A stretch of DNA of 64,000 bases from Maritimibacter harenae. GTDB taxonomy: Bacteria; Pseudomonadota; Alphaproteobacteria; Rhodobacterales; Rhodobacteraceae. The notes under the pieces are model-generated. The model made no database searches, was not told the origin of the DNA, and saw nothing but the letters and a program-made list of their open reading frames with translations. The stretch spans positions 1 through 64,000 of the forward strand of contig NZ_WTUX01000006.1 of the NCBI RefSeq assembly GCF_009882975.1. The letters run 5' to 3'. Each line of letters starts with the position of its first letter. The first letter of the stretch is position 1. A program made the position numbers and the translations under genes. Shown here piece by piece: positions 35,753-46,591 of the stretch.

Positions 35753-36073
35753 TTACTTGAGGTGGTCGTCCTCGAGATCCTCGACCGAGTATCCCAGCGC
35801 CTCGAGCCCGGCCTCCAGGTAGTCGGCAAGCAGGGTTTCCCCCATCAGGTAATCTTCGGTCGGCGCGGTGGCTTCGGCCTTGGCGGTCTGAATCGCCTCA
35901 TCGAGTTCCTCGGCCGAGAAGGTGTCTCGCCCGATCCACATCACCGCCACGAGGCTCGCCTGTTCGTCGGTGTTGAGATCGGAGATGTAGCTGCGGATGA
36001 TCCGTTCCGTGTCAGGCAGTTCGCGCGCCTGGATCGCGATGCGGGCGATGCGGGAGGGGCTGATTTCGAGCAT
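35753..36073 (-). CDS. DUF3775 family protein
   Basis: 106 residues, acidic, with MLEISPSRIARIAIQARE at the start, LNTDEQASLVAVMWIGRDTF near 33-52 and a C-terminal YLMGETLLADYLEAGLEALG segment. This matches the small DUF3775 family of Alphaproteobacteria. Function unknown. No signal or membrane segment. Confidence 0.83.
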   Translation of the reverse strand: MLEISPSRIARIAIQARELPDTERIIRSYISDLNTDEQASLVAVMWIGRDTFSAEELDEAIQTAKAEATAPTEDYLMGETLLADYLEAGLEALGYSVEDLEDDHLK

Positions 36074-36133
36074 GTCTGACCTGTCCTTTGTGTTGCCCCC
36101 ATTTACCCGCGCTTGCGGGGGGACAGCAAGCGG

Positions 36134-37369
36134 TCAGGTCTTGGGCAGGCGCACGACCGGCGAGACTTCGTCGTCGGGGGCCAGTTCCTCGAAATCGAAA
36201 TTGTCGAGCCGCTGGGCCCGCCGGCCCGCCTTTTCCGCCGAGATCTTGATCTCGGAGATGTCCTTGGAGGCCTGGTGGAAATGCCGGTCGAGGTTCTCGA
36301 CCCGGTCGCCCAGCCGGGTGACGTCGGACGACAACAGGTGCAGTTCCTTGCGGATCGCGCCGGCCTGTTCGCGCATGCGGGCGTCCTTGAGGATCGCGCG
36401 CATGGTGTTGAGCGTGGCCATGCAGGTGGTCGGGGACACGATCCAGACCCGGGCGTTGAAGCCTTCGCGCACGACGTCGGCGAAATTGGCGTGAAGTTCG
36501 GCATAGACCGCCTCGGAGGGCAGGAAGAGAATCGCGCCGTCGGCGGTTTCACCCTCGATGATGTAGCGCTCGGAGATCGCCTTGATATGGGCGCGCACGG
36601 CGGTCTTCATCTGCCGCCCCGCCTCGACCGCCTGGGCCTGCGTCTCCGCGCGGCGCAGCGCTTCGTAGGCCTCCAGCGGGAATTTCGAATCGATCACGAT
36701 CGGGCCCGGCGGGTTGGGCAGGTGGATCAGGCAGTCGGCGCGCCGGCCGTTCGAAAGCGTCTGCTGGAAGGAATAGCTGTCCGAGGGCAGCGCCTTCGAA
36801 ACGATGTCGTTGAGCTGGATTTCCCCGAAGGCGCCACGCGTCTGCTTGTTCGACAGGATATCCTGGAGCGAGAGCACGTCGCCCGACAGCTTCTCGATGT
36901 TGGCCTGCGCCTTGTCGATGGTTGCGAGGCGTTCCTGGAGTTCGGTCAGCGACTTCGTGGTCTTCACCGATGAGCCGGTGAGAGTTTCGTTCATCCGCTC
37001 CTGCAGGTCCGAGAGTGCGCGGGCCGATTTGAGCGCGTTCTCGTGCAACCGGTCCTGCATCTGGCGCTGCACCTCGGAGAGGCGGGTTTCCATCGTGTGG
37101 ATCATCTGGCTCTGCGCGTTGGCTTGCGCGTCCGACACGGTGCGCAGGCCACCCGACAGCTGGTCCTGCCCCTGTCCCAGCATCTGCACCGCCTGGCCGA
37201 TCCCGCTCACCTGGCGCGCCAGATCCGCGTTCGTCGCGCCCGCCCGGCCGGTACGCACGACGAGCACGGCCAACAGGATGACGAGCAGGACGACCACGCC
37301 GCCCGCGATCAGCGCGGCCAGCATCAGGGGGTCGGAGAGGTCGAGGGTGGTATCACCGATCTGGATCAT
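36134..37369 (-). CDS. rmuC: RmuC family DNA recombination protein
   Basis: 411 residues: one N-terminal transmembrane helix (about 16-37), a long coiled coil (about 45-170), then the RmuC nuclease-like domain with [32 protein letters not shown] and [17 protein letters not shown]. RmuC limits DNA inversions at short repeats. The ATG overlaps the mutL stop by four bases (ATGA), joining two genome-stability genes in one transcript. Confidence 0.93.
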   Translation of the reverse strand: MIQIGDTTLDLSDPLMLAALIAGGVVVLLVILLAVLVVRTGRAGATNADLARQVSGIGQAVQMLGQGQDQLSGGLRTVSDAQANAQSQMIHTMETRLSEVQRQMQDRLHENALKSARALSDLQERMNETLTGSSVKTTKSLTELQERLATIDKAQANIEKLSGDVLSLQDILSNKQTRGAFGEIQLNDIVSKALPSDSYSFQQTLSNGRRADCLIHLPNPPGPIVIDSKFPLEAYEALRRAETQAQAVEAGRQMKTAVRAHIKAISERYIIEGETADGAILFLPSEAVYAELHANFADVVREGFNARVWIVSPTTCMATLNTMRAILKDARMREQAGAIRKELHLLSSDVTRLGDRVENLDRHFHQASKDISEIKISAEKAGRRAQRLDNFDFEELAPDDEVSPVVRLPKT

Positions 37370-39240
37370 GTGCGCCCGAAGAGCCGTTCGATATCGGCCA
37401 GTTTGAGTTCGACATAGGTGGGCCGGCCGTGGTTGCACTGGCCGGAATGGGGCGTCGCTTCCATTTCGCGCAGGAGGGCGTTCATCTCCTCCGGGCGCAT
37501 CCAGCGGCCCGAGCGGATCGAACCGTGGCAGGCGACGCGCGACAGCACTGCTTCGATCCGGGCCTGGAGCGTCTGGCTCTGCCCGAGGTCGGCCAGCTCG
37601 TCGAGGATGTCACGGATCATCGCCTCGGCGTTCACCTGGCCCAGGATTGCAGGGGTTTCGCGCACCGCGATGGCGCCGCCGCCGAAGGGCTCGATTACGA
37701 GTCCGAGGCGGGCGAGCTCGTCGGCAAGGCCCAGGAGCAGGCCGGCATCGCCCTCGGAGAGGTCCACGATTTCGGGGATCAGCAGCGCCTGGGAGGCGAC
37801 GTCGTTCTCCGCCATCTGGCGTTTGAGCTTTTCGTAGACCAGCCGTTCGTGGGCGGCGTGCTGGTCTACGATGACCATGCCGTCCTCGGTCTGGGCGACG
37901 ATGTAGTTCTCGTGGACCTGCGCGCGGGCGGCGCCCAGCGGCAGCCGCTCGTCCGCCCCGCGGGTGACTTCGCTGTCCGGGGCGGCCGCGCTGTCCGGCT
38001 CCACCACCGGGTCGAAACGGGCCGAGGGCTGCTCGGCGAACCCCATCGGGGCCTGGGCTTGCCGCGCCGTGTGTATCGCGCCCTGAGAAGGGCGGTCCAT
38101 CTGGTAGACGCGCGGCATGGCATCGGCGGACGCGGCGGGCTGTTCGGGGCGCATGGCGCCCAGCGTCGCCTCGGCCACGGTGGAGGACGCGCGGTGCCCC
38201 GCTTCGGCCAGCGCGTGGCGGATGGTGGTGACGATCAGCCCGCGCACGAGCCCGGGTTCGCGGAAGCGGACCTCCGATTTCGCCGGGTGCACGTTCACGT
38301 CCACCAGCTTCGGGTCGCAGGTGACGAAGAGCGCCGCGGCCGGGTGGCGGTCGCGCGACAGGAAATCGGCGTAAGCCCCGCGCAGCGCCCCGATGAGAAG
38401 CTTGTCGCGCACCGGGCGGCCGTTCACGAACAGGAACTGCGCCACGGCGGCGCCGCGCGAATAAGTGGGCAGCGCGGCATATCCCGTGAGCCGGAAGCCT
38501 TCGCGCAGCGCGTCGAGAGGCACGGCGTTGCCGGCGAAGTCGCGGCCCAGCACGGCGGCCAGCCGGGCGTGGAGCGCGTCGAACAGGTCGCCCTGCTCCG
38601 GGGCGGCGCGGAAGGTCACGCGCCCCTCGCCGCCGCCCGACACGTCGCGCAGGGTGAAGCCGATGTGCGGCTCTGCCATCGCAAGGCGTTTGACCACGTC
38701 GGTGATCGCCTGCGCCTCGGCCCGGTCGGTGCGCAGGAACTTGAGCCGCGCGGGGGTCGCGAAGAACAGGTCGCGCAGCTCGACCACGGTGCCGCGCGAG
38801 AGCGCCGCGGGTTTCACCGGCTCCATCTCGCCGCCGACGACACGCAGGCTCGCCGCCGCCCCGTCGCAGCGCGACGTGATCGTGAGCCGGCCCACCGCGC
38901 CGAGGGACGGCAACGCCTCGCCCCGGAAGCCGAAGGTGTGGATGTCGAGCAGGTCGGAGCCGTCGATCTTGGACGTGGCGTGGCGGCTCAGCGCCAGCGG
39001 CAGGTCGTCCGCCGTGATGCCGCAACCGTCGTCGATGACGCGGATCAGGGTCTTGCCCCCGTCGCCGTAGGCCACGTCGATCCGGGTCGCGCCCGCATCG
39101 ATCGCGTTCTCGACCAGCTCCTTCACGGCCGAGGCCGGACGCTCCACGACTTCGCCCGCCGCGATGCGGTTGATCGCCGAATCGTCCAACTGGCGGATGA
39201 TCGGCCGTTCGCGGCTTATATTGGGGGCGTCGTCTGGCAT
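37366..39240 (-). CDS. mutL: MutL, mismatch repair endonuclease
   Basis: 624 residues. N-terminal GHKL ATPase: [15 protein letters not shown] near 40-54, DDGCGI and [11 protein letters not shown]. The C-terminal domain contains [12 protein letters not shown], matching the DQHA(x)2E(x)4E metal-binding motif, so it should nick DNA itself, as expected where MutH is absent. The ATG at 39240 starts [13 protein letters not shown]. Coupled to rmuC downstream. Confidence 0.96.
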   Translation of the reverse strand: MPDDAPNISRERPIIRQLDDSAINRIAAGEVVERPASAVKELVENAIDAGATRIDVAYGDGGKTLIRVIDDGCGITADDLPLALSRHATSKIDGSDLLDIHTFGFRGEALPSLGAVGRLTITSRCDGAAASLRVVGGEMEPVKPAALSRGTVVELRDLFFATPARLKFLRTDRAEAQAITDVVKRLAMAEPHIGFTLRDVSGGGEGRVTFRAAPEQGDLFDALHARLAAVLGRDFAGNAVPLDALREGFRLTGYAALPTYSRGAAVAQFLFVNGRPVRDKLLIGALRGAYADFLSRDRHPAAALFVTCDPKLVDVNVHPAKSEVRFREPGLVRGLIVTTIRHALAEAGHRASSTVAEATLGAMRPEQPAASADAMPRVYQMDRPSQGAIHTARQAQAPMGFAEQPSARFDPVVEPDSAAAPDSEVTRGADERLPLGAARAQVHENYIVAQTEDGMVIVDQHAAHERLVYEKLKRQMAENDVASQALLIPEIVDLSEGDAGLLLGLADELARLGLVIEPFGGGAIAVRETPAILGQVNAEAMIRDILDELADLGQSQTLQARIEAVLSRVACHGSIRSGRWMRPEEMNALLREMEATPHSGQCNHGRPTYVELKLADIERLFGRT

Positions 39241-39350
39241 GCCACCAGACCTAGCATGACGGCACGCGATTCCGCCAGCGGTTAAGAGGGGCTGAACACC
39301 TCCGTGCGCGGCGGTTGCACGGCGGCCACGGGGCCGCCGCACGCGGGGTT

Positions 39351-40661
39351 TCAGTTCACGGTGGGCTCGAGCTCGGCGGGCTGCCCGACCACCACAAAGC
39401 GCAGGTTCTCGGGCTGGAACAGCTCGGATGCGACGCGGTTCGCCTCTTCCAGCGTGACCGCCCGGACCTTGTCGTTGCGGGTCTCGGGGTAGTCGATCGG
39501 ATAGCCGTCCATCTGCATCGACGTAAGGATGTTGGCGATGTTGCCATTCCCGTCGAAGCGCAGCGGATAGGCGCCGGTGAGGTAGGTCTTGGCCGCTTCG
39601 AGCTCTTCGGCCGTGATACCGTCTTCGGACATCTTGCGCCATTCGTCCTGCACGACCGACACGGCCTCGCCCATCACGGCGTTCTGCGAGGAAAAGCCCC
39701 CGCCCAGCACGTCGGAATAATCGCTGTCGGCCAGGTAGGTGTAGATACCGTAGGTCAGACCGCGCTTCTCGCGAACCTCGTCGAACAGCCGGTTCTCGAA
39801 GTTCGAGCCGCCCATGATCGTGTTCACGATGTAGGCCGCGAAGAAGTCGGGGTTGTCGATCTCCATCCCCGGCTGGCCGAAACGGGCCACCGATTGCGGC
39901 GTCTCGAAAGGCACGACGGAAACGCCCGGGTCCGCGCTGTATTCGACCGGCCCGGGATATTCGCCGCCCTCTTCGTGCAGGCCGCCCAGGACCGTGTCGA
40001 TCACCTCGCCGAACTGTTCGGGCGTGATGTCGCCCACGGCGGACACGTAGACGCGGTCGCGCGCGATGGCGTTCTTCCAGGCCGTCACGATGTCATCGCG
40101 GGTCAGTCCGGACACGCTCTCGATCGTGCCACCGTCGTAGGAGCCGTAGGGATGATCGCCGTAGGCGGCTTCGGCGATGGCGTCGCTCGCGATCTCGTTC
40201 GGGTCCGTCTTGCGGGACCGCAGATGCGCCAGCACCTGTCCCCGCACCCGTTCGATGGCATCGGCGGCGAACGTGGGCTCTTCCAGCGCGACGCGCACGA
40301 GCTCGACCGACGGGTCCATGTTCTCGGTCAGGAAGCGCGCCGACACGGTCAGCGCGTCACCGAAAACGTCGAAGCCCACCGATGCGGCAAGCTCGTCCTT
40401 GGCTTCGGCATAGGCGCGGCTGTCCATGTCGCCAGCGCCCTCTTCGAGCAGTCCGGTCATCAGGTTCGTCGCGCCCCGTTTTCCGGGCAGGTCGAGCGAT
40501 GTGCCGCCCCGGAACCGGATTTCGAGCGCGACGAAGGGAATCGAGTGCTCTTCGACCAGCCAGCCGGTGATGCCGCCGGGCGAGGTCACCTCCTCGATCG
40601 GCACCTGTGCGCGGGCCGGGGCGAGCGTGAGCAGCAGAAAGGCGAATGCAAGACGGATCAT
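39351..40661 (-). CDS. M16 family peptidase-like protein, inactive subunit
   Basis: 436 residues with signal peptide (cleavage near ARA-QVP, residue 18). The fold follows insulinase-type M16 peptidases, but the zinc motif HxxEH is replaced by [12 protein letters not shown], so it is the non-catalytic partner. The C-terminal half retains the substrate-binding R-Y-type motif [11 protein letters not shown]. Translationally coupled (four-base overlap) to the active subunit gene, forming a heterodimer in the periplasm. Confidence 0.9.
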   Translation of the reverse strand: MIRLAFAFLLLTLAPARAQVPIEEVTSPGGITGWLVEEHSIPFVALEIRFRGGTSLDLPGKRGATNLMTGLLEEGAGDMDSRAYAEAKDELAASVGFDVFGDALTVSARFLTENMDPSVELVRVALEEPTFAADAIERVRGQVLAHLRSRKTDPNEIASDAIAEAAYGDHPYGSYDGGTIESVSGLTRDDIVTAWKNAIARDRVYVSAVGDITPEQFGEVIDTVLGGLHEEGGEYPGPVEYSADPGVSVVPFETPQSVARFGQPGMEIDNPDFFAAYIVNTIMGGSNFENRLFDEVREKRGLTYGIYTYLADSDYSDVLGGGFSSQNAVMGEAVSVVQDEWRKMSEDGITAEELEAAKTYLTGAYPLRFDGNGNIANILTSMQMDGYPIDYPETRNDKVRAVTLEEANRVASELFQPENLRFVVVGQPAELEPTVN

Positions 40662-42013
40662 TGGATGGCCTCCTCATCGGCGGTCGGTTCCGCGTCGGGC
40701 CCGGTGAGCCAGCCGGTCACGGAATTGTCGCGTTGCAGCACCTTCTCGGCAGCGGCCATCACGTCTTCGGGCGTCACCGATTGCAGCACTTCCGGCCAGG
40801 CTTGCACATCCTCGATGGTCAGGCCCGACGTCAGCGCGGCGCCGTACCGGTTGGCGAGCCCGCGCATGGAATCCTGCGCGTAGATGTCGTTGGCGCGGAT
40901 GCGCGTCTTGATGCGGTCGAACTGTTCGGGGTCGATGCCCTCTTCCATGAAGTCGGCGAGCACGGCATCCATCGCCGCTTCGGCCTCGGTCAGCGACACG
41001 CCTTGGGCCGGAACAATGCCGATCCGGAAGGACGACAGGTCGAGGCTCAGCGCATCATAGCCCGCGAATGTCGATACCGCGACCTGCTGGTCGAATTCGA
41101 GCGCCTGGCCGAAGACAGAGGTGGCCGAATTGCCGCCCAGGATCTCGGACAGGTAGATCAGGGCCGCCGCTTCGGTCTGGTCGTCCGGATTGCGTTCCGG
41201 GGCGATGTAGCTGCGCACCACGTAGGGCTGGCTGACGCGCGGGTCCTCGTAGGTCATGCGGCGTTCCGCAAGCTGGACGGGCTCTTTCGGCCGGTCCCGC
41301 GCCTCCAGCCCTTCGGTCGGCTCGAGCGGCCCGTAGTAGGTCCGGGCGAGCTCTTTCACCTCTTCGGGTTCGACGTCGCCCGCGACGACGAGGATCGCGT
41401 TGTTGGGCGCGTAGTACTTCCGGTAATAGCCCATCGCGTCTTCGAGCCCGAGCTCTTCCATCTCGTGGCGCCAGCCGATGACCGGGATGCCGTAGGGATG
41501 GTTCATGTAGAGCGCAGCCTGCATCTGTTCGTTCAGAAGCGCGCCGGGCGAATTCTCGGTCCGCATCGCGCGCTCTTCGAGGATCACGTCGCGCTCGGTC
41601 GCGATGTCCCCCTCGTTGAGCCGGAGGTCGCGCATCCGGTCGGCTTCCATCTTCATCATCAACTCGAGCCGGTCCGCGGCGATACGCTGGAAATACGCCG
41701 TGTAATCCTGGCTGGTGAACGCGTTGTCGGACCCGCCATTCTCGGCCACCACCCGGCTCAGTTCGCCGGACTCCATGTCGTCGGTCGCCTTGAAGAGCAG
41801 GTGCTCAAGGAAATGCGCGATGCCGGACTTCCCCGGCGGTTCGTCTGCCGCGCCGGCGCGATACCAGACCATGTGGACCACGACCGGGGCGCGGTGATCC
41901 TCGATCACAACCACCTGCATGCCGTTGTCGAGCGTGTAGTCGGTCACCTCCTGTGCCGCGGCAGGCCAGGCAAAGGCGAGCGCGGCCAGGCAGGCCGATA
42001 GAAATCGGGTCAT
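40658..42013 (-). CDS. M16 family zinc peptidase, catalytic subunit
   Basis: 451 residues, signal peptide with cleavage near AAA-QEV. Zinc site HFLEH (in SGIAHFLEHLLFKAT) with the downstream glutamate in the conserved ENGGSDNAFTSQDYTAYF region. Degrades peptides in the periplasm together with the downstream inactive partner. I start at ATG 42013, preceded by GGAGGA; an in-frame GTG at 42034 lies upstream of that site. Confidence 0.93.
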   Translation of the reverse strand: MTRFLSACLAALAFAWPAAAQEVTDYTLDNGMQVVVIEDHRAPVVVHMVWYRAGAADEPPGKSGIAHFLEHLLFKATDDMESGELSRVVAENGGSDNAFTSQDYTAYFQRIAADRLELMMKMEADRMRDLRLNEGDIATERDVILEERAMRTENSPGALLNEQMQAALYMNHPYGIPVIGWRHEMEELGLEDAMGYYRKYYAPNNAILVVAGDVEPEEVKELARTYYGPLEPTEGLEARDRPKEPVQLAERRMTYEDPRVSQPYVVRSYIAPERNPDDQTEAAALIYLSEILGGNSATSVFGQALEFDQQVAVSTFAGYDALSLDLSSFRIGIVPAQGVSLTEAEAAMDAVLADFMEEGIDPEQFDRIKTRIRANDIYAQDSMRGLANRYGAALTSGLTIEDVQAWPEVLQSVTPEDVMAAAEKVLQRDNSVTGWLTGPDAEPTADEEAIQ

Positions 42014-42102
42014 CAGAAATCCTCCGTTCACCAAACAGAGTTAGCCGATGACGCCGGCGGGACAACCCCGATGACGCCCGTGTGATCGCTGATCGGCGGA
42101 AC

Positions 42103-42630
42103 TCAGTAGCGCTCGGGATCCGGCGGGGCGGAAGGGGTATAGACGCCGGCGGCGCGCAGGCGGTCGAGCTCGCGGTGCTGGTCGAGCGACTGCTGCGCAT
42201 AGCTGTCGTAGTAGACGCTGACGTTGAACAGGCGCTCGAGCAGGCGACCGTTGTTCTCGCGCCGGTACTCGGCGTCTTCCTCCGCCAGAACCTGGCGGAT
42301 GTTCGGGTTCGCCCCGTAGCGTTGCGCATGGGCCAGGAGCGTGCCCTCACCCGCGTTGGCGCGGGTCGAGGTGACAGCCTCCGGGTTGCCGCCCAGCGCG
42401 GCCACGGCGTCGGCCTGCGGATTCACGTCGGCGCGGTTGGTGCCGCCCGGCGTGGGCGCGGGCAGCGCGGCGTAATCCTCGGGCTGCTCCAGCGGCTTGT
42501 TGGGCATGATCGAGAATTCGTCCGGCGTGTCCGTGCGGATGTTCATCAGCTTGGGATCCTCGTCGGCACAGGCGGACAGCAGCCCGAGGGCCACAACAGA
42601 TAGTCCGAATTTCATGACGATGGCCCGCAT
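42103..42630 (-). CDS. DUF3035 lipoprotein
   Basis: 175 residues. Lipoprotein signal: hydrophobic stretch then LLSAC, so C21 or nearby is the lipidated residue. The mature part (NIRTDTPDEFSIMPNKPLEQP) matches the alphaproteobacterial DUF3035 family, which I recall being linked with the outer-membrane BAM complex as BamF; that link is from memory. lspA, needed to mature it, lies 51 bp upstream on the same strand. ATG at 42630 follows GGAGG. Confidence 0.8.
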   Translation of the reverse strand: MRAIVMKFGLSVVALGLLSACADEDPKLMNIRTDTPDEFSIMPNKPLEQPEDYAALPAPTPGGTNRADVNPQADAVAALGGNPEAVTSTRANAGEGTLLAHAQRYGANPNIRQVLAEEDAEYRRENNGRLLERLFNVSVYYDSYAQQSLDQHRELDRLRAAGVYTPSAPPDPERY

Positions 42631-42681
42631 CTATGCCTCCAACACCCGTTTGCCCTTCTTTACCCCATTCGATTTGCCGCG

Positions 42682-43161
42682 TCACGGGGCCTTTTTTCTC
42701 TGCCCCTCCCCGGGGAAAAGGATCAACCCGATGGCCCCGGCAAACACTGCAATATCAGCCACATTGAAGGAATAGGGATTGGTAAATCCGCAACAGGACA
42801 TGTTGAGGAAATCCGCCACCGCGCCATAGACGACCCGGTCGACCACGTTGCCGATCGCCCCGCCCACGAGCACCCCGGCCGAGATCAGGCCGAAGCGGCC
42901 CAGGTTCTCGCGCCGGACCCACCAGATCACCCCGAGGCTGATCGCGATGGCGATCCCGATCAGGATCCAGCGCATGATGTCCTCGGACGAGGAGAACAGG
43001 CCGAAGTTCACCCCCTCGTTCCACGCCATGCGGAAGTTGAGGTAGGGGGGCCACACGTCGATGGCCCCCTTCGTCTTCAGACTCATCCCCTGCACGACCC
43101 AGTACTTCGTCACCTGGTCGAGGACAAAGACGATCGCCGCGGAGATGACCATCAGCCGCAT
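42682..43161 (-). CDS. lspA: LspA, lipoprotein signal peptidase II
   Basis: 159 residues, four transmembrane helices. Catalytic aspartates sit in [19 protein letters not shown] and [11 protein letters not shown], as in the family; [10 protein letters not shown] is the conserved segment near 47-56. Cleaves prolipoproteins such as the DUF3035 product encoded next. Begins one base after the purH stop. Confidence 0.95.
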   Translation of the reverse strand: MRLMVISAAIVFVLDQVTKYWVVQGMSLKTKGAIDVWPPYLNFRMAWNEGVNFGLFSSSEDIMRWILIGIAIAISLGVIWWVRRENLGRFGLISAGVLVGGAIGNVVDRVVYGAVADFLNMSCCGFTNPYSFNVADIAVFAGAIGLILFPGEGQRKKAP

Positions 43162-43162
43162 G

Positions 43163-44752
43163 TCAGTGCCGGAAGTGCCGCATGCCGGTGAAGACCATCG
43201 CGAGCCCGGCCTCGTCGGCGGCCGCGATCACCTCGTCGTCCCGCATCGAGCCGCCCGGCTGGATCACGCAGGTCGCGCCCGCCGCCGCCGCTTCGAGCAG
43301 GCCATCGGGGAACGGGAAGAACGCGTCCGAGGCCACGGCCGATCCGATCGCCGGCGTCTCGGGCAGGCCGAGCTCCTTGGCCATGCGTGCGGCCTTGGTC
43401 GCGGCGATGGTGGAGCTGTCGAGACGGCTCATCTGGCCCGCGCCCACGCCCACCGTCGCCCCGTCCTTGACGTAGACGATGGCATTCGACTTCACGTGCT
43501 TGGCGACTTTCCAGGCAAACAGCAGGTCGCGCAGTTGCGCGTCCGTCGGGGACTTCTTCGTCACGACCTTGAGGTCGCTCTCGCCGATGAAGCCGTTGTC
43601 CTTGTTCTGGAACAGGTAGCCCCCTGCCACCTGCCGGATCGTCTGCCCGCCCACGCGGGTGTCGGGCAGGCCGTCGGTGGTGAGGAGCCGCAGGTTCTTC
43701 TTGGCCGCGAACACCTCTTTCGCCGCGTCCGAGGCGCCCGGCGCGATGACCACCTCCGTGAAGATCTCGGCGATCTTCCGGGCGGTCTCTCCGTCGAGCG
43801 GCTGGTTCAGCGCCACGATGCCGCCGAAGGCCGAGGTGCGGTCGCAGTCGAACGCCTTCTGGTAGGCATCGATCAGCGTCTCGCCGCGCGCCACGCCGCA
43901 GGGGTTGGCATGCTTGATGATGGCCACGGCGGGACCGTCCTCGGGCGCGAATTCCGCCACCAGTTCGAACGCCGCATCGGTATCGTTGATGTTGTTGTAG
44001 CTCAGTTCCTTGCCCTGGTGCTGCGTCGCGGTCGCGACGCCGGGGCGGGACGAGCCATCGGTGTAGAACGCCGCGTCCTGGTGCGGGTTCTCGCCGTAGC
44101 GCAGCGTCTGGGCCAGCTGACCGGCCACGACCCGGCGGCGCGGGGCCGTCTCGCCGATGGACTCGGCCATCCAGGTGCTGACGGCGGCGTCATAGGCGCC
44201 GGTGCGGGCATAGGCGATCTGGGCCTGGCGCTGGCGGAAGGCATAGGTGGTCGCGCCGTCGTTCGCGTCGAGCTCGCCCAGCAGCGCGTCGTAATCCTCG
44301 ACATCCACGATGGTGGTGACGAAACCGTGGTTCTTGGCCGCCGCGCGGATCATCGCGGGACCGCCGATGTCGATGTTCTCGATCATCTCGTCGTAACCCG
44401 CGCCGCGTGCGAGCGCCGCCTCGAACGGGTAGAGGTTCACCACCAGCAGGTCGATGGGTCCGATCCCGTGCTCCTTCATCGCCGCGACGTGGTCGTCGTT
44501 GTCGCGCAGGGCCAGAAGCCCGCCGTGCACCATCGGGTGCAGCGTCTTGACGCGGCCGTCCATCATCTCGGGGAACTGCGTGACCTCGGCCACGTCCTTG
44601 ACCGTGACGCCGGCCTCGCGCAGCGCGCGGGCGGAGCCGCCGGTCGACAGGATCTCGACCCCACGCGCCTCGAGCGCCTGCCCCAGCTCGGTGAGCCCGG
44701 TCTTGTCGGATACGGAAATGAGCGCGCGGCGCACGGGCGAAAGGTCGGTCAT
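43163..44752 (-). CDS. purH: PurH, bifunctional AICAR formyltransferase / IMP cyclohydrolase
   Basis: Last two steps of IMP synthesis. 529 residues: N-terminal IMP cyclohydrolase (MGS-like) domain with SVSDKTGL and STGGSA, and C-terminal formyltransferase domain with the catalytic Lys-His pair in IIKHANPCG. Normal length. Located 13 bp after the heparinase-family gene and 1 bp before lspA, in a long minus-strand transcript. Confidence 0.97.
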   Translation of the reverse strand: MTDLSPVRRALISVSDKTGLTELGQALEARGVEILSTGGSARALREAGVTVKDVAEVTQFPEMMDGRVKTLHPMVHGGLLALRDNDDHVAAMKEHGIGPIDLLVVNLYPFEAALARGAGYDEMIENIDIGGPAMIRAAAKNHGFVTTIVDVEDYDALLGELDANDGATTYAFRQRQAQIAYARTGAYDAAVSTWMAESIGETAPRRRVVAGQLAQTLRYGENPHQDAAFYTDGSSRPGVATATQHQGKELSYNNINDTDAAFELVAEFAPEDGPAVAIIKHANPCGVARGETLIDAYQKAFDCDRTSAFGGIVALNQPLDGETARKIAEIFTEVVIAPGASDAAKEVFAAKKNLRLLTTDGLPDTRVGGQTIRQVAGGYLFQNKDNGFIGESDLKVVTKKSPTDAQLRDLLFAWKVAKHVKSNAIVYVKDGATVGVGAGQMSRLDSSTIAATKAARMAKELGLPETPAIGSAVASDAFFPFPDGLLEAAAAGATCVIQPGGSMRDDEVIAAADEAGLAMVFTGMRHFRH

Positions 44753-44765
44753 GTGGATCCCCAAG

Positions 44766-46517
44766 TCAGTCCTGTCCAGCGTCCGGCTCGTCCATGACCA
44801 GATCGCGCACGCCGATTGGCGTGTCCTGCGCCTTCGCCAGGGACCAGCGGATGCGCGTCGCATAATCCATTGCCGCGCCGGATAGAACCACCTGTTTCGA
44901 CGCACGCGGCTTCAGGCGGTTCTTTTCGAGGTAGACCGAGGGGTCGAGCGACAGTTCGACCGGCCCGTCGAACCTGAATACCCAGATCTCGCCGGAGCGC
45001 AGCGCCATCGACACGGCGGTGCCCCCGAGGTCGATGGTCGCATCGACGTCCGGGTGCAGGTGGAAGCGGATATCGAACGGCACGCCCTCGCCGGTTTCAC
45101 GCGAAAGGGCGCGGTCGAAGGTGGCCTGCTCGGCCTCCGAAACCGCCGCCAGCGTTTCCTCTCCGGCGATGGTGCGCCCGTCGACGGCAAGCTCGATCCG
45201 GCGCACGTAGGCAAGCCCGTAGCGCGGCTGGTAACCGTCGTGCCCGCCGACGACGCCGATCATGTCCATGTCCCCGATCCGGCGCGCCTCGACCTCGCCC
45301 GGCACTTCGACCAGGCGGGCCCGCGGCCCATGAATCGTTGGCTCTATGGGACCCATGCGCGACGACGACACGCCGGTGAGCCCCAGCACCGAATGCGACG
45401 GCGTGGCACGTCCGGCCTTGCCCCAGTCCTCGCCGAACTGCAGACCCGAACCGCAGTTCACGATCAGCGGGCGCCGCCCCGACGTGACCTCGAAGGCGAG
45501 CGTCGAGGCATGGCCGTTCCAAGAGGCCGCGCCCTGCGGGGGCTTGTCGGCGTCGATGATGACCGAGGTGCGACCGGAGGACAGCCGCGCAAAGCCCATC
45601 GCGGGACCGTCGACCGGCCCGCCACGCACGCCGGAGGTGGCGAGCGCCTGGTCGAGCCGCCCCTCGGCGCCGCGCCCGCCACCGTGAAAGCGCGCCAGCC
45701 CGCCGTCGGAATGTCGCAGGGCGCGCAGGATCGGCGCGATGTGTTCGATGGCCCGCTCATGCGAGGGCGCCGGCGTCCGCCCCGATTCGCGCAGGGCGAG
45801 CGCCGCCCAGTTGAGAAGGGTGAAGACCTCGAGCAGCTCCTCGGGGTTGCGGGTCGGGATGCCGCCGGCCGCGTCGATCTGCCGGTCGCATTCCCGGCCC
45901 AGCGCGGCCACGGCGGGTTCGATGAGCCGCTCCATCCCGATGAGCGACAGGCCGGCATAGATCAGGCCCGTCAGCGCCTCGAACCGCGGCAGGCCGGGCG
46001 ACGTGCCTTGCCATCGCCGGGAGACGAAGATCGCCTGCTGCGCGAGGGATCGAAAGAAGGCGTCGGACCCGGGCTCGTCCAGCCCCCGAAGCACGAGGAC
46101 CGCGTGGTTGATCCAGCGGATCAGACGGCGTCCGGCCACGTCGGGGACCCAGCCGGGACCGCGCCCACGCCCGTAGCGCTCGATCCAGTCCATCGTCCAG
46201 AACTGCGCCCGGGCGCGCGCATCCCGGTCGCCCAGCGCGGCCAGGTCGTCCATCCAGACGAAACCTTGCAGCGCGTCCTCGAAATCCGGACTCGGCGGCC
46301 GGATCTCCCACAGCGTGCGGGCGGGGGATTGGACGAGGTGCCCGGCGAAAAGGAAATTGCCGGCGACCATCTGCTTGCCACGGGCATAGCTTCCGATGGT
46401 GCGCGGTTCCGGCTGCGACGTGAACCCGACCGCGGGCTTGGCGCGCGCGGCGCGCCAGGCGTGCCAGCGATTGAGCCACCGCGTTCTGCGGCTGATCATG
46501 CGGGAATCCGTCGCCAA
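44766..46517 (-). CDS. heparinase II/III family protein
   Basis: 583 residues. The N-terminal half is an alpha/alpha toroid ([33 protein letters not shown]), followed from about 300 by a beta-sandwich with [28 protein letters not shown] and HSVLGLTG, as in heparinase II/III-like lyases. No signal peptide, so a cytoplasmic role is likely; substrate unknown. The start is TTG 46517 (AAGG upstream) or ATG 46499. Lies between rsmB and purH, an arrangement common in Rhodobacterales. Confidence 0.87.
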   Translation of the reverse strand: MATDSRMISRRTRWLNRWHAWRAARAKPAVGFTSQPEPRTIGSYARGKQMVAGNFLFAGHLVQSPARTLWEIRPPSPDFEDALQGFVWMDDLAALGDRDARARAQFWTMDWIERYGRGRGPGWVPDVAGRRLIRWINHAVLVLRGLDEPGSDAFFRSLAQQAIFVSRRWQGTSPGLPRFEALTGLIYAGLSLIGMERLIEPAVAALGRECDRQIDAAGGIPTRNPEELLEVFTLLNWAALALRESGRTPAPSHERAIEHIAPILRALRHSDGGLARFHGGGRGAEGRLDQALATSGVRGGPVDGPAMGFARLSSGRTSVIIDADKPPQGAASWNGHASTLAFEVTSGRRPLIVNCGSGLQFGEDWGKAGRATPSHSVLGLTGVSSSRMGPIEPTIHGPRARLVEVPGEVEARRIGDMDMIGVVGGHDGYQPRYGLAYVRRIELAVDGRTIAGEETLAAVSEAEQATFDRALSRETGEGVPFDIRFHLHPDVDATIDLGGTAVSMALRSGEIWVFRFDGPVELSLDPSVYLEKNRLKPRASKQVVLSGAAMDYATRIRWSLAKAQDTPIGVRDLVMDEPDAGQD

Positions 46518-46591
46518 CGTCGCCTTGCCTCACCTCATGCATCGACCCTTGCCGGGTTCTGGCGGCACTCTACAGACGCCCGGTCCGGGAG

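Noticed and set aside
37429-39285. 618-codon plus-strand frame opposite mutL
   Set aside because: Antisense to an intact mutL with all motifs; the translation has no family features.
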